From assembly GCA_019055375.1 (NCBI GenBank), contig JAHQIW010000752.1:1-64000 (forward strand): DNA of 64,000 nucleotides, given 5' to 3'. The position numbers were made by a program, and so were the translations under genes. The DNA is from Parelaphostrongylus tenuis (lineage: Eukaryota; Nematoda; Chromadorea; Rhabditida; Metastrongylidae). This document shows positions 11,837-22,976 of this stretch, in pieces. A model generated the notes under the pieces. That model ran no database searches, was not told the DNA's origin, and saw only the letters and a program-made list of their open reading frames with translations. Positions within the stretch are counted from its first letter, which is position 1; the number at the start of each line of letters is the position of its first letter.

Positions 11837-12121
11837 TCATCCATTTGAGAAGTCTCTCCTACGAGAATTCTCATAGTAGAAAAAAGTCAGTTTTCCATAT
11901 TTTGCACTTGCATAATGAATCGAATGGAATTTCACATTAATACGAGCGAGTTGCGCATATGTTGTGTATGGAGCTTTATCTGAAAGAAGGACCCCATCCA
12001 CAACTAAAATCAGTTCCTCCGGTAATGTTACATCCAGCGTTTTCTCGAAAACGAAATGAGTGAATATGCCGGAATAGACCATGAATTGTGAGCGAAATTT
12101 CCAAGTTATGGTTACGGTCAG
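11837..12121 (-). CDS. Putative terminal exon of unknown gene
   Basis: Reading on the minus strand, a strong pyrimidine/T-rich 3' splice site (ending TTTTTTATAG) at 12122 opens directly into a frame without stops for 94 codons. The peptide begins LTVTITWKFRSQF and includes TLPEELILVVDGVLLS, which looks like real protein rather than random translation. The frame closes at 11837. No partner exon could be fixed upstream; the open frame at 12345-12548 is possible but has no clear splice sites. I do not recognise the family. It could instead be a chance ORF. Confidence 0.35.
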   Translation of the reverse strand: MTVTITWKFRSQFMVYSGIFTHFVFEKTLDVTLPEELILVVDGVLLSDKAPYTTYAQLARINVKFHSIHYASAKYGKLTFFYYENSRRRDFSNG

Positions 12122-13990
12122 CTATAAAAAATAAAAGAAAAGCGTGTTATTCCAAGGCGCGATGTCACAGCAACTACCCAAATGTGTATTGAATAGGACC
12201 TCTGACTATTACGCCACATCTGTTCAGTAACCAGTCATATCCTTCGCCTTTTCACTTATTCAATGGCTGATTGATAACAACGCAAAATTATGCTCTCAAA
12301 TATACGCTCGTCACTCTCAGAAGATAATATGAAAAAGCTCATTCTCAATTAGAACTAGTCAAAACTTGGAAGAGAAAGACCGACTTTGTAAGAACTTCGG
12401 CAAAATCTAAGCCATGCAAATCACAAGCACTGCGAGGTTGGTTATATCGGTGTTCCCGTTGAGTTGTGGCTCCAAAGCAAAGCCTGGACGTATTGCACGT
12501 TGCGAAATTCATATAACTCGATGAATTATCTATAGTCCTAAATGCCATCTATCGTGTATATGAACCCATTTTTTCCGAAGAACAACTACTCATTGTAAGG
12601 GCCGTAGGCGGAAATTTGGGCCGATTTCTAACAATGACTTTGCACTATCCGGAGGCGCATGCCGCCTAACAAAATCACTCCTAATGACTTTGGTGTGCGC
12701 TTCTATAATTTGATTTCTGTTAACGTGATAGATCTAGACATTCTTTTGTTGACTTGCTTACGATGATTACATCGATTATTTCCACATATAGAAGTCAATT
12801 CGCTTACTATTCCCCAGAGTTGGCTCTTCAAATGCTGAGCTCACTATTCTTTTTTGGTCACGCATCTATTTAGTCGAAAAACATTTTCTTTTAGACGAAT
12901 GGCAATGAAATGCTTTGTAATCGCGTTTCGATGCTTAGTATTTGTTCAAATTCTCTGGGAAGCCGCATACTTCACATATTGTCTTACAATTGATAAAGTT
13001 AGGAATGATTAGATGTTTGAAATTTCAGGTGAATGAGGATGTCTTACTGAAATAAGACGATTTTCGCTTTATTGATGATATTTCTAATATGATGGTGATC
13101 TGCATTCTACAAACGATGCCACCTAAGATCAAGGCGAAGTCGTTTATTAGTCAGCGAACGCAATGACAGATATGGAAACAAGGAAAGCTCACACCAACTT
13201 CAATATCTCAAAAGAAGCAGTTATGAAATAAATGCACCATTTATGTTGAGGGTTATGGAACGTTGGCCTCTTGAGTTATTATGGAAAATAATATAGAATT
13301 TAGTTGTTCGTTGAAGACGCACTGCATCATTTATACTGATGACATAAAAATAAAATGTCAGTCTTTCAAATTACTACAAAAAACAACAACAAAACACATG
13401 TTATTCGTGAAAGACACTATATCATTAGGGTAGAAAAATTGGCGAAATGCGACTAAGGATCTACTTCCTTGCTTTGCTCGTAAAACAACAAGTTTTCCCT
13501 AATTTGATCAAATGTAGGAAATTACATAAAGTGAGCTGCTCACCAGAGAATTCTCAGAAAATACTGAGCATCGAAACACAATTACAACGCAATTCATGGC
13601 AATGCATGCAAAACGAAGTGTTTTCGAAAAGTAAACAAATTTGGGTCTGGAGAAAATTGCGCTCGATATTTAACTGAAGTACCACCACTGGAGGTGAGTA
13701 GTAAATGAATTCCCGTCTATTTGTAGCAATATTCGGCGCAGTATTAGAAACAAGGTTACAAATAAGTGTGACGATTTAATGTGTGGACAAAGATCAAAAC
13801 ACAAAAAACACCATTTATTACAATTTCAGTAACAAGTCTTTGAAAGACCGCGCATCAAAGTCATCAGGAGTCAAGAGGAGTAGCACTTTCGGATAGTGCA
13901 CGGTCATTATTGGAATGGGTTCAAGTTTTTCGCCTTAACATTTATTGCTAAATCAACCCGGCAAGGATCATATGCAATTTACATAAAGAT
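12122..13990. other. No firm gene
   Basis: The only candidate is a 67-codon minus-strand frame (12345-12548) that might be an exon upstream of the putative exon at 11837-12121. The remainder is AT-rich without recognisable repeats. At about 13860-13900 there is a CTGATGA on the minus strand, but no GAAA-containing core follows it. Confidence 0.4.
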
Positions 13991-13995
13991 AAAAG

Positions 13996-14288
13996 GATAA
14001 AGCTGGCGTTGATCAATCTCTGAGGGATGCGCCATGCATTCGTCTTCAATTTTTAACTTCGTTTGAGGTGATTGAATGCATATCTGACCTTTAAATTGAA
14101 TCGCGGTGGCTTCCCACTGAACCGAGTCAGTGCTGCTTATTTTAATAGATAAGTCTAAGACGAGTCTGGTACCAATTTACCGACCCCGGAGGGATGGATG
14201 GCTTGATGAATCATAAGCGCGAGATCGAACCATTGATCTCGTGTGCAGCGCAGAGCACCTCTAATCACTGCGTCACATGCGCTCTATG
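13996..14288 (-). repeat. tRNA-derived SINE, family 1
   Basis: This is a near-complete copy. On the minus strand it starts with an A box (like tggcgcagtggttagagg), then a B box in 'ggttcgatctcgcgct', then the body blocks 'ccatccatccctccgggg' and 'ttggtaccagactcgtct', and ends with the tail 'gagattgatcaacgcc'. Matching order and length (about 270-290 bases) in many copies define the family. Pol III boxes at the 5' end and the absence of terminal inverted repeats indicate a SINE. Confidence 0.8.
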
Positions 14289-14579
14289 CAGTCTGCATAA
14301 AGTTGAATTTTAAATAACATTATAAGATTGAGCTGGAAAGGTTAGGTAATGTACGGCGGAGAGGAGCACCACCTTAGTTTCTTTTCTCTTAGCTTCTCTA
14401 AGATCAACAAACAACAAATCATCCCATTCTTCGCTTATTTCCGCACAACTCCTCTAGATACTTAATCACCATCGGCATGGAAAATTAGGCTCAAATCTCG
14501 AACATAAACAATAAGTTCGTCTGTGCTAAGCAGAAGAATTTGCAGAATTTGCAAATACAAAATCGGTACATTTCTGTCA

Positions 14580-15082
14580 GACGGCGAAAAATGAAAAACC
14601 AATCTCTTTCGCTGAAAAAAAAAGAAATTTTAAAAGAAGTCTTAGTAATCTTTCGAATGCTTAAATTTTGCCTACGGCCCTCACTTGGTCGATTATCAAA
14701 AAACCTTTTTATAAGCTGTAGTATTCATAACAAAAGTATGTTTCACAAAACTCAGCGCGCTTTCATTTTTCTCGCGCCCTATCAAAGGAGATTTTCTAAA
14801 AAGCAAACACAGTTTTGAGTACTCCAAGGTTTGTGATATCGAAAGAGTACAGTTCATAGGAGGAGTTTTGCCCAGCGAAATAAAAGCGAGATAAGGTAAA
14901 AAAAAACACGTGCTTGTGTATAAAATAATTCTATTTTGAACTTGACTGCGTTATAAAAGGGTCATTTCAAAAACAGATCACGTATAGCTGTAGACACAGA
15001 TTTAATCTCTCAATTGATTACTAACAGTCTTATGAAGGTCCCTGTTCAGCGAATGAGATCAGTTTTTTCGTCTGCCGTTGTC
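14580..15082. mobile_element. MITE family A copy
   Basis: The left end (gacggcgaaaaatgaaaaac, then ctctttcgctg) is matched by the inverse of the right end (cagcgaatgagatcag, then ttttttcgtctgccgtt). The termini resemble those of the best copy at 41344-42070. Internal blocks such as 'atgtttcacaaa' and 'gactgcgttata' are shared with the other copies. There is no transposase. It is non-autonomous. Confidence 0.75.
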
Positions 15083-15418
15083 TAACAGCGAAGTACCCAA
15101 AAACTATTCAACTATATAGCTAAAGGATATTCCGTAATTTAGCCATACTCTAAAAAGGAGTATAAAAACCAGCCCTTGAAATAGCATAGGTAGAGTGTGT
15201 AAGGCAGCGTAAGCAAAGGGTTCGAGACCTTCAGTTATATCTTAACTCCAAAAATATTTGCCAAAACAGCACCTACTTTAGTAAAATCAAAAAATTTAGA
15301 GGTGCAGAATAATGATTCGGACCTAAATAAGACCCCTTTCAAGCTACTCTTTACAAAAAAAAAGTGTTTTGCATGGAGAAGTTCTTAACAAGAAGTATCC
15401 TTGAGAAATCTACGATAT

Positions 15419-15803
15419 ATATCCAACATTGCTGAGTGATATGCCAAATATTGAACGTTTGACGGAAGTCTTACCCACATTTCACCCTTTTCACGGGCGC
15501 GTGCTAACCTCTGCATCACCGGCGCTCGTTGTGTCATCACTCTTTGTTCGACACGATTGCATCAATGTGCCAGCAACCAACCGTCATCGGCTTGCCAAGC
15601 CAAAACGTTGACGGTTAGTTACTGACAGATCGATATAACTGCGTCGCAGGAACAGTGATGGCAGAGCGACATCAGTAGTGCAATGGTTAGCACGCATCCC
15701 GCAAAAGGGTGAAGTACGGGGTGGAATCCCGCCCGACGTTCGAAGTTTTGCATATCACTCAGCAATATTGGATATAAATTCTTAACATCATATCACCGCT
15801 AGA
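15419..15803. repeat. Inverted dimer of SINE family 2
   Basis: Two copies of family 2 lie head to head: a minus copy at about 15419-15545 and a plus copy at about 15668-15803, separated by about 120 bases. Each arm contains the tail block 'gagtgatatgc' and its own tRNA-like A box (agtagtgcaatggttagc in the right arm) and B-box region. The right arm ends 'aacatcatatcaccgct', the 3' tail of the family. The arms match over about 115 bases, so transcripts could fold into a long hairpin. Confidence 0.7.
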
Positions 15804-15934
15804 AGCAATTTATAAAAAGATGTCTAGCTAATATTCAGCGATAGATATTCAACTCACGCCTAACACCACACTAACTCAGTTCGCAATCTCCGCTATGATC
15901 GTCTGTGCAACATGGAAATTCTTTGATTTGTCCT

Positions 15935-16245
15935 AGCGATAGAGAGAGTTCAAGAGCAATCCGCTTGATCTATGCAGAAAAGCATACATTGGAGAAACGA
16001 GCAGATCACTAAGTGTCCATATAAGACAACATTTAGATGATGAACTCAAGATTCGACAAAGCGCTCTTCCAAGTACACTTAGGAGGGGGCGAAAGCACAA
16101 TGGTGATGATTTCGAAGCGACCACGATTTTGACAAAGGAGTCAAAACTGCAACGCACAAACTTAGAGCATTCTCAATTGATGTCAAATATCCAAAAATGA
16201 TACGAAAAGACGAATGCCTCATCGTCACGTGTGACCTGGTGCATT
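15935..16245 (+). pseudogene. Second Penelope-like GIY-YIG fragment
   Basis: One plus-strand frame gives DLCRKAYIGETSRSLSVHIRQHL, then RGRKHNGDDFEATTILTKES, the same GIY-YIG arrangement as the fragment at 10365-10880. A frame change near 16190 leads into a continuation encoding RKDECLIVTCDL, matching the end of the other copy. The N-terminal cysteine cluster and reverse transcriptase are absent. The two copies are clearly diverged, so they are separate insertions or subfamilies. Confidence 0.75.
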
Positions 16246-16639
16246 TTTTTCCTTTCTTTTTTTTTTCATCCAGGTTCATCGCGTGAGCATCGTGAGTAGT
16301 CTCACACTCTAGAAAACAGTCAGCACCTGTTCTCCAAGAAAGTATCGTTCTTTTGCTCAGCGGTTTTCAGTACCACAGATATTCCACGATATCATATAAA
16401 AAGTGCTGTACAAAATACGTTAGGATTTAAGAGGATGAAGTCGCTGAAAAATCAGTCATAGAATCACAACGATAACAGCAAGAACAACAGTAACTAAAAC
16501 CAACCTTGCGTTGGGTCAGCAAAGATAGTCAAGATTTATATGTAAAGCTGGTCAATTCAGGAATCTAATGTGTCGAAATAGAAGTATCTTCTCTGCTGAT
16601 TGCCTCAGTTTTATGAAGTTATTAAAAACAAATTTATTC

Positions 16640-16672
16640 GGCTAATATTTCGACGCGTTTCGTCTTCTTCAG
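16640..16672 (-). repeat. Penelope-like terminal motif block
   Basis: On the minus strand the block runs CTGAAGAAGACGAAACGC, then GTCGAAATATTAGCC. Similar blocks (CTGAAGA or TGAAGAGGATGAAACGC, TCGAAA, AT-AGCC) occur at 60399-60430 and 63942-63976, all on the minus strand. It holds hammerhead-like boxes (CTGAAGA, GAAA, palindromic ACGCGT) but no stem II, so I annotate it only as an element terminus. Confidence 0.45.
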
Positions 16673-16783
16673 AAGCGACTGGACTGAGCCGATGTTCTCC
16701 AGTCGTTCGCCCTCCTTGTCGCTTTCGCTGTCCTACAAGTCGGATGTTATCCGGAGGAGCACTACTCAAATGAGATATAATTG

Positions 16784-17072
16784 TTGATGGCGCAGTGGTT
16801 AGAGGTGCTCTATGTCGCACCCGAGGTCAATGGTTTGATCTCGCGCTCATGACTCACCAAGCCATCCATCCCTCCGCGGTCGCTAAATTGGTACCAGGCT
16901 GGTCTCAGACTTGTCTGGAAGAATAAGCAGCACTGAGTCGGTTCAGCGGGAGGCCAGCGTGAGTCGTTGTGAAGGCCAGACATGCATTCGATCACCTCAA
17001 ACGAAGTTAGAAATTGAAAATGAATGCATTGCGCATCCCTAAGGGACTGATCGAAGCTGAGAGCTTTATTCT
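16784..17072 (+). repeat. tRNA-derived SINE, family 1
   Basis: This is the best plus-strand copy. The A box is 'tggcgcagtggttagagg' at about 16788 and the B-box region 'aatggtttgatctcgcgc' follows. The body reads 'gccatccatccctcc' and 'ttggtaccaggctggtct', and the tail 'cgatcacctcaaacgaag' is followed by 'ctgagagctttatt'. It fixes the orientation and boundaries for the family. Confidence 0.85.
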
Positions 17073-18016
17073 GTTTTTATTTCAGTTGTTGATGGAGTGA
17101 TTTCCCACTGATAATGTTTTTATTGAATAAGTCACCTTGTAGGCGCTGGTGTAACTGCTGGCTCACAAGAATTCACATTCAATTCATAGCCAACTTTCTA
17201 TTGACTTTGGGCTTACTAATCGATAACCAGTTTCACAAAGTCGCTAAAAAACCAATTAATTTGGCTGATCAACTGCTTTTTATCTTCATCAGAGCCGGTT
17301 GATGGAAACCGGTGCTACGCACTTGTTCGTCGTCGCTGCTGATCTTGGCCTTCGTCGTCGTACGAGTCTGATATTCTTCGGAGCAACACTGCTCAAATGA
17401 GAACCTCACCTGCCAGATTGATTGAATAGCAAGCCCAGAGTTCAATGAAACTCAGTCATAATTCAAAATGAAAGTGTTAGAATAGTAAAAATTAAGTATC
17501 ACAAGTCCAAGTATGGAACACAAGATGATTCGAACGATGAAAAGAATAGTCGGATTATAACATCGAGCAAAGCTTAAAAATTCATCATAAGTCACGAGAT
17601 AGCGTATTCAAAGTTCTTCTATAAAAGCGAGGAAAGAAAGCTTTTCTCAATGGCTAAATTTTTTCTGGACGCTCGTTTGCAATCGTTTTGACGTGCAGGT
17701 CTATGCCACATTGTTCAGCTATTCTACAGATAAAATCTCTCTGATTATTTAGTGTGACTTTTTTATCGGCCGCTTTTTATAGACCCGCTTAGAATGATAT
17801 AATCTGATAAGGATATAAGATGTTTTGAGTTGTTAGGCTTAGTGGTGAACAGGCGCATCAAAGCGATATGGTCCATTATAACAGCTACGTCCTTCGGCTG
17901 CCTGTCACCACAATGTCAGGTAACTACATCACCTGACTGGGGGTGATTTATTACTCAACGTCAATTCCCTTATAGAGGATTATTTATCTTCAGGGGATCG
18001 GCTGGAGCGAGAAAGG
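17073..18016. other. No recognisable gene
   Basis: AT-rich sequence without a coding signal. On the minus strand near 17280-17300 there is a CTGATGAAGAT block similar to the terminal motifs of Penelope-like elements, but it lacks GAAA at the expected place. Confidence 0.4.
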
Positions 18017-18064
18017 GTGGCACTGATGAGTCCCAATAGGACGAAACAGGCGCTTTTATACCAC
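18017..18064 (+). ncRNA. Hammerhead ribozyme candidate, type I
   Basis: The order of elements is GTGGCA (stem I, 18017-18022), CTGATGA (18023-18029), GTCC-CAATA-GGAC (stem II, four perfect pairs, 18030-18042), GAAA (18043-18046), a stem III region, TA, then TACCAC (18059-18064), which pairs with the first segment at five of six positions. Core boxes and stem II are exactly canonical. Stem III (ACAG-GCG-CTTTT) is imperfect. No retroelement ORF is visible beside it; by analogy it may be the residue of a Penelope-like terminal repeat. Confidence 0.65.
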
Positions 18065-18571
18065 TGGAACTAATAGCTCAAAAATGTTACATCCTTGTCT
18101 GATTTTTTTGTCATCCAAGTTTACGAAAACATAGACAAAACCGCGCTGATACGAAATATTATGGCAAAATAGAACGCCAAAGTGACGAAGCTCGCCACGA
18201 TCTTAAAGTTAAAGTGCACGTAGTAAAGCAGGTGAATACATACTTATGTTCAACGGAATTCAACAAACTACTAACACTCACTTATCGAGTTAGTGAACGA
18301 GCAATTACTTCCAGACAGTGTTTTCACCTCGGTCTACTAGCTCATAGGTGCAGTGTTCCTCCATACATGCTGCTAGTTTATCACTCAATGTGATTGCATT
18401 GCAGAGGTGTTTGTCATTTTCAGCTGGGAGCGCAGCTAATGGTAAACAAGAGTCCACCAATTGTCGGATCCTCATAGAAGAGTGGTCGGAAGTCAGCAAG
18501 ATCGATGAGAGCACCTTGTACAGCTTTAATGAGACTTGAAAGAGAGAAGTTTGAGTATATTATAAGCTATC

Positions 18572-18852
18572 GTGTATCACCTTGGTAAGAGGTGTTCTAT
18601 AATGGAGGCGTGGCCGTTGGTCCGATCGCGAGTCTTGGGAGATTACGGTCATTATCTTTAAGGAGTTAGTTAGTTGGAGATAGACTATTTCAAAAACGTA
18701 CTCGATGACTGACTTAATACATCGGTACATCACTGGACGTTAATATGAGCGCCAGAAATTTATTCGATCACTTTCAACGATGGTCAATAAAATTGAGTTC
18801 ATAGTATATCCCATATTCCTCAGGGATTAATCGACACCAAGTGCTTTATCGT
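18572..18852 (+). repeat. Diverged SINE family 1 copy
   Basis: The 5' part retains an A-box-like stretch (gtatcaccttggtaagag). The middle has 'gactgacttaatacatcgg', and the end 'ctcagggattaatcgacacc' followed by 'gtgctttatc' matches the family tail. Identity is clearly lower than in the copies at 14 or 16.8 kb. Confidence 0.5.
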
Positions 18853-20389
18853 TCTTCCATAATCATACCAGTTATGGAAACCAGTAATGAACAAAGCGGC
18901 TCAATGTTAAGACAGAGTTCTTGGGGGACAAATAGCTTGGTATTATAACAGCGATGATGGGCATGCTCGACTGTAACTGCGCATGCCGTTTCTGGACGAA
19001 ATCCTGCAGAAATTCACTGAAATGGTTTTAACTCAACAGGTGTTTTCTCATAGCCATCACTCAAAATTTTATGTTGATGCAGAGGTTTGATCAATATGCA
19101 TAAGAATCTAAGTATGAACATGACTGAGTCGATGAGAATCATTTTGACCCTCTTTGATTTGCTCATTCTTCTTGAATGCTACTCCATGCACGAAATGTTG
19201 TACAGATCAGAATCGCTTTTCCGAGCGGAAAAGTACATGCTGTGAAAAAGCTAACGCTATGCAAACTTTTGTAAATACCCCTGTTTTGACTGGAAGCCAT
19301 TCTTTCGACCTGATTGGCGAATCTGTGTTGCCAACAGAGACTCCAAAAGGTGCTGATTGGAATTAGAAAAGGAAGAAAATCTATCTAACAAGAAAGCATC
19401 TAACTGATGTGAAGTTGGATCAACTAAATATTCAGTTGAGCATTGTCGCAGCCAATTTAATAGCGAGCTATAAAAAAAGCCTGAAGCAACAGGTTTTTGC
19501 TTAGCTCTAAAAACTACTCTTCAGAGTTGCGCTCTGCTTTTCCCATATTCTAAGCCATTTTCCTACGATCATGAATGTGCCGGTGGAAAACATTCCAGTA
19601 AGCTCTTAGCCCAAAGTAAACACACTGACATCGATAAAGTCTGATCGAATTTCCTTCAAAATAAAAACTATTTCCCTTATAATGTCCTCTACCACCACAA
19701 TAACTCGTAAATTTTACAACATGAAGATTCATGATAATCACCACTAACTTCATGTCTCAAATTCATTCGCTTCACATAAGTAACAATATTTAACATGTTG
19801 ATAGACGAAATTTTTTAGAAATGTGAAGAAAAATTTATTTTGCCATAAAGCATGAGACGAAAGTATCTAATGTCATCTTGGTATTTGCTTTCCTCATGAC
19901 GTAAGTGGTTGATAGGACTCAAGCACGGTTTTTCACTGAGTTCACGAAGCTTTGCCATAATGATAATCGGCTTGAGAAAAAGAATAGAATGAACTGTTTT
20001 CTTCTTGATATGTGTTCGTCTTCACATCAAAGACATACGATCGTTAATAGGGGGTTTTTGCTAGATAACGTGATACAGACCTGAATAGCAACAAGTTCAT
20101 AATTCTTGAGAAGCGCCATCTATTATCCACGTCAGTGCTTCTGAAAATAATTTCAACGCAATATCCATAATTGCTGGAATGTCGTCAGAATTTCTACATA
20201 AAAGGAACCAGTTTTGGAAACTAATGTAGTAAGTATGCAACTTATCCGTACTGTACTAAATATTGCCTCGAAAATAAAGAAAATTTTTCGACTCGTGATG
20301 CGCGAATGACCGTATCGATAAACCATCGAAGATTCAACTGACATCGATAGGACGGTGCAGGACGTGAAGAAGATCAGCTGCCCAGAATT
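18853..20389. other. No firm gene
   Basis: A 70-codon plus-strand frame (19154-19366) and a 67-codon minus-strand frame (19550-19753) lack domains and splice support. No repeat family is recognised. Confidence 0.4.
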
Positions 20390-21013
20390 CTAGACTGGCG
20401 TATTGACTAGAGAGCTAAAAAGCTCTGCACAGTCTCTTGCCTTCACAGAGCGTAACAGCAATTCAAGCACAACTTTCAGTGAATGCACTCGACAAAAACC
20501 ATGGTGATTACAGATAATCAAGGCAGCAGCCACTGCAATTTGAAGTGAGGGATTTAGAGAAAGGCCTTTCCAAATCAAACAGTCATTTATCAGATTAGAA
20601 AGCACCGCAACTATGGGTCGACAACGTCCTTTTGTAGGAAATGTGAATTTTTTGGGAATAATTGCATAGCATCTATATATGAATACAATTGAATTGACAC
20701 AGGAAAAAAATGATGAGTAGTGAATGCGTTGCAATAATTTTTTTAGAGCTAAATAACTATAACTTATAATTTTCAAATTTCTGCTGCTTTCTGACAGTGG
20801 CATGATATTGAAATATTCACCTTAGAAGACAAAATGCTGATTTGTGTTTACAACACCAAACCTATTAATACCTGGTTGCTGACAGCTTCGATAGTTCATT
20901 TCGAAGAACTGGTCGCAAGCCGGTATCCTTGGTGGTGTAGTGACAGCTTTTGGTCGCGGTAAAGATAAAAAACCGGCTAAACTTCCGCCTGGAGTCGATT
21001 TCCTATGTACCAT
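20390..21013 (-). CDS. Hypothetical two-exon gene
   Basis: Exon 1 (21013-20872) starts with ATG and encodes MVHRKSTPGGSLAGFLSL, then a proline-rich stretch and DQFFEMNYRSCQQP. It ends at a GTATTA donor in phase 1. After a 51-base intron typical of nematodes, the acceptor TTCTAAG opens exon 2 (20820-20390) in the matching phase, which stays open for 142 codons to a TAG. The second half (IVAVLSNLINDCLI, IAVAAALIICNHHGFC, VLELLLRSVKARDCAELFSS) is leucine-rich and helical in character. An AT-rich middle section could hide a further small intron. The product would be about 190 residues. I do not recognise the family. Joined phase across the intron and strong donor context argue for a real gene. 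Confidence 0.5.
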
Positions 21014-21861
21014 TTAATCTTCTTAGATAAATAACTAGATGTTTCGAATGTTTCATTACAACGTGAATCTCAATATTTCTGTGGTTGTACTTGTACTTCA
21101 CATTACACTTTACCGTTGCAATAAATTAGGTAAAAACTAGAACTTAACTTTATAATTTCGGCCATTGCTTCACCATGATGGAATCCAGTAAACAAGCCTT
21201 GGTCAACCTACGGTAGTCGGATCGATTACCGTGATCCGTAAATGATATTCATCTCAGTCGAATCTCTCATTACCGGGACGTATAGAATTTCATCACATTA
21301 ATCAGCACTTTATTGGTAGCAAATGTGAGGCAAACATGTTAGAGGAAATGAGAACTAGAAGGTGAATACAAGGTTAATGGTGGTGCTAATGAATTCTAAG
21401 TAATATTGTTATCGTTTGTGGATTGAAAACACACCGACACACACTTTAGAATGTCATGTAGTATCAGCTTCAATTACATTTCGAAATGCTTTCTGGGAAT
21501 GTCGGGAGCGATTTGCGCAGATGATGCCATCATGCCAATGTTCAATTAGCGCAGAAATATAACCTAGCTTTTGAACTAGAACATAAGTACGCATGTGGGT
21601 GAAAGAACGCCATTTTTTTGTTTCGAAAAGTGTTGTCAAGAGAAAAGGTAATATTCTCCGCAGCGCCAGATGAACATAAACATTTCACATGTATTTACAG
21701 AGTCTCAGGCAACTACTCGTGGACGTCGGCAACTAAGTGTCTGCTGCCTATCGTCTACAATGTCTTTATTTCAATTACATTCAACGCTGAGGTGATAGCG
21801 CATTGAAATTGATCCCATTCATCACACCTATATTCCAACTCACTCAGGCATTTGTTTGACC

Positions 21862-21940
21862 TTGTACCCGAGCTCACCTAGTCTCTCATCCCTCTGTAGT
21901 CGGTAATTGGTATCATCTTTGTCTGATAACCGTTCACTTC
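21862..21940 (+). repeat. SINE family 1 fragment
   Basis: The order 'gagctcacctagtctctcat', 'ccctctgtagtcggtaattg', 'gtatcat' and 'tttgtctgata' follows the family body. Head and tail are not visible. The 21014-21861 interval before it contains no recognisable feature. Confidence 0.4.
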
Positions 21941-22976
21941 CTCCAATCGAAGTAGGACGCTTTAGCCTGACTAATCCAGGACTGCTAGAAGGATCGTTTT
22001 AACCAGCACAGGTGACAAGTGAAAAGTTCGAAGATAAAGTTTGTGGACAGTGAGTGCGAGGACACGAATGGAATGCAAAAAGTGCTAAGATCCTCACGTT
22101 GTAATACACGACTTGAGAAGCAACGATGTTAGCAACGAAAACGAAAAATATCTTAAGTTGCAGCCGAACGCGCTCTTGAGAAGGAATTTGAAGAAATGGT
22201 GAATGAGAAGAAACGAATCAAATGCAAGAAGTCCTGAGATTCGTACAGTGTGATGCATTCGTTGTCACGTCATGTGGTAATTAAAGCAATAATAATAAAG
22301 TATCTTAGTGCACAGTGAACTTGTCAAAAAAGGCTGATGAAAGTCATTACATATGGAGAACAGCTCTTAACCACCCACGTTTCACTTGACATCTATGTCT
22401 GACAATTCATCTACAAAGTATAAAAAGCGGAATAAAATCACTTCTGACCACTGAACAGATGCGTACTTATTTCGATACACGCTGTCAGATATGAGTTCGG
22501 ACACAAGCACACGGCGAAGAATTAGGCGTCATACGGTTAGGTGAGCGGGGTTTTCTTGGTGAGCCAGCGGCATCTCACAGTGCACATATGGTCAAAATAT
22601 ACATTGGTTTTGCGAACGGTCTCCGTTTTCATGACAAGGTTGGAACTTTTACAACAGCCAAAAGAATGCTAAGATACGGGTAAAACTTGGAACCTAATGT
22701 ATGTGTAGTGAACTCGAACCACGGCTATAATTTCGTGTATAGCGTGCACTCACACTACACCATAAAAGCCCTCGTTCTACCTTTTTTTCTCGGCCGTGGT
22801 GGAATGATCACATTCTATGAGATGAAAGAAGAAACAAGCAATGGAATTTGCTCTAGCTTCCACACTGTAACTGACAAAAAACTTACTACGTACATATTCA
22901 CCAATCTGTGCTCTGATTTCATACACGCATATCTCTCGCAGGACAGAACTCCTTTCTCCAATTATAAGCAATCATG

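Noticed and set aside
13855..13900. Hammerhead ribozyme on the minus strand
   Set aside because: CTGATGA is followed by a sequence without GAAA at a workable distance.
16640..16672. Hammerhead ribozyme
   Set aside because: CTGAAGA, GAAA and a palindromic ACGCGT are present, but there is no sequence able to form stem II between the first two boxes.
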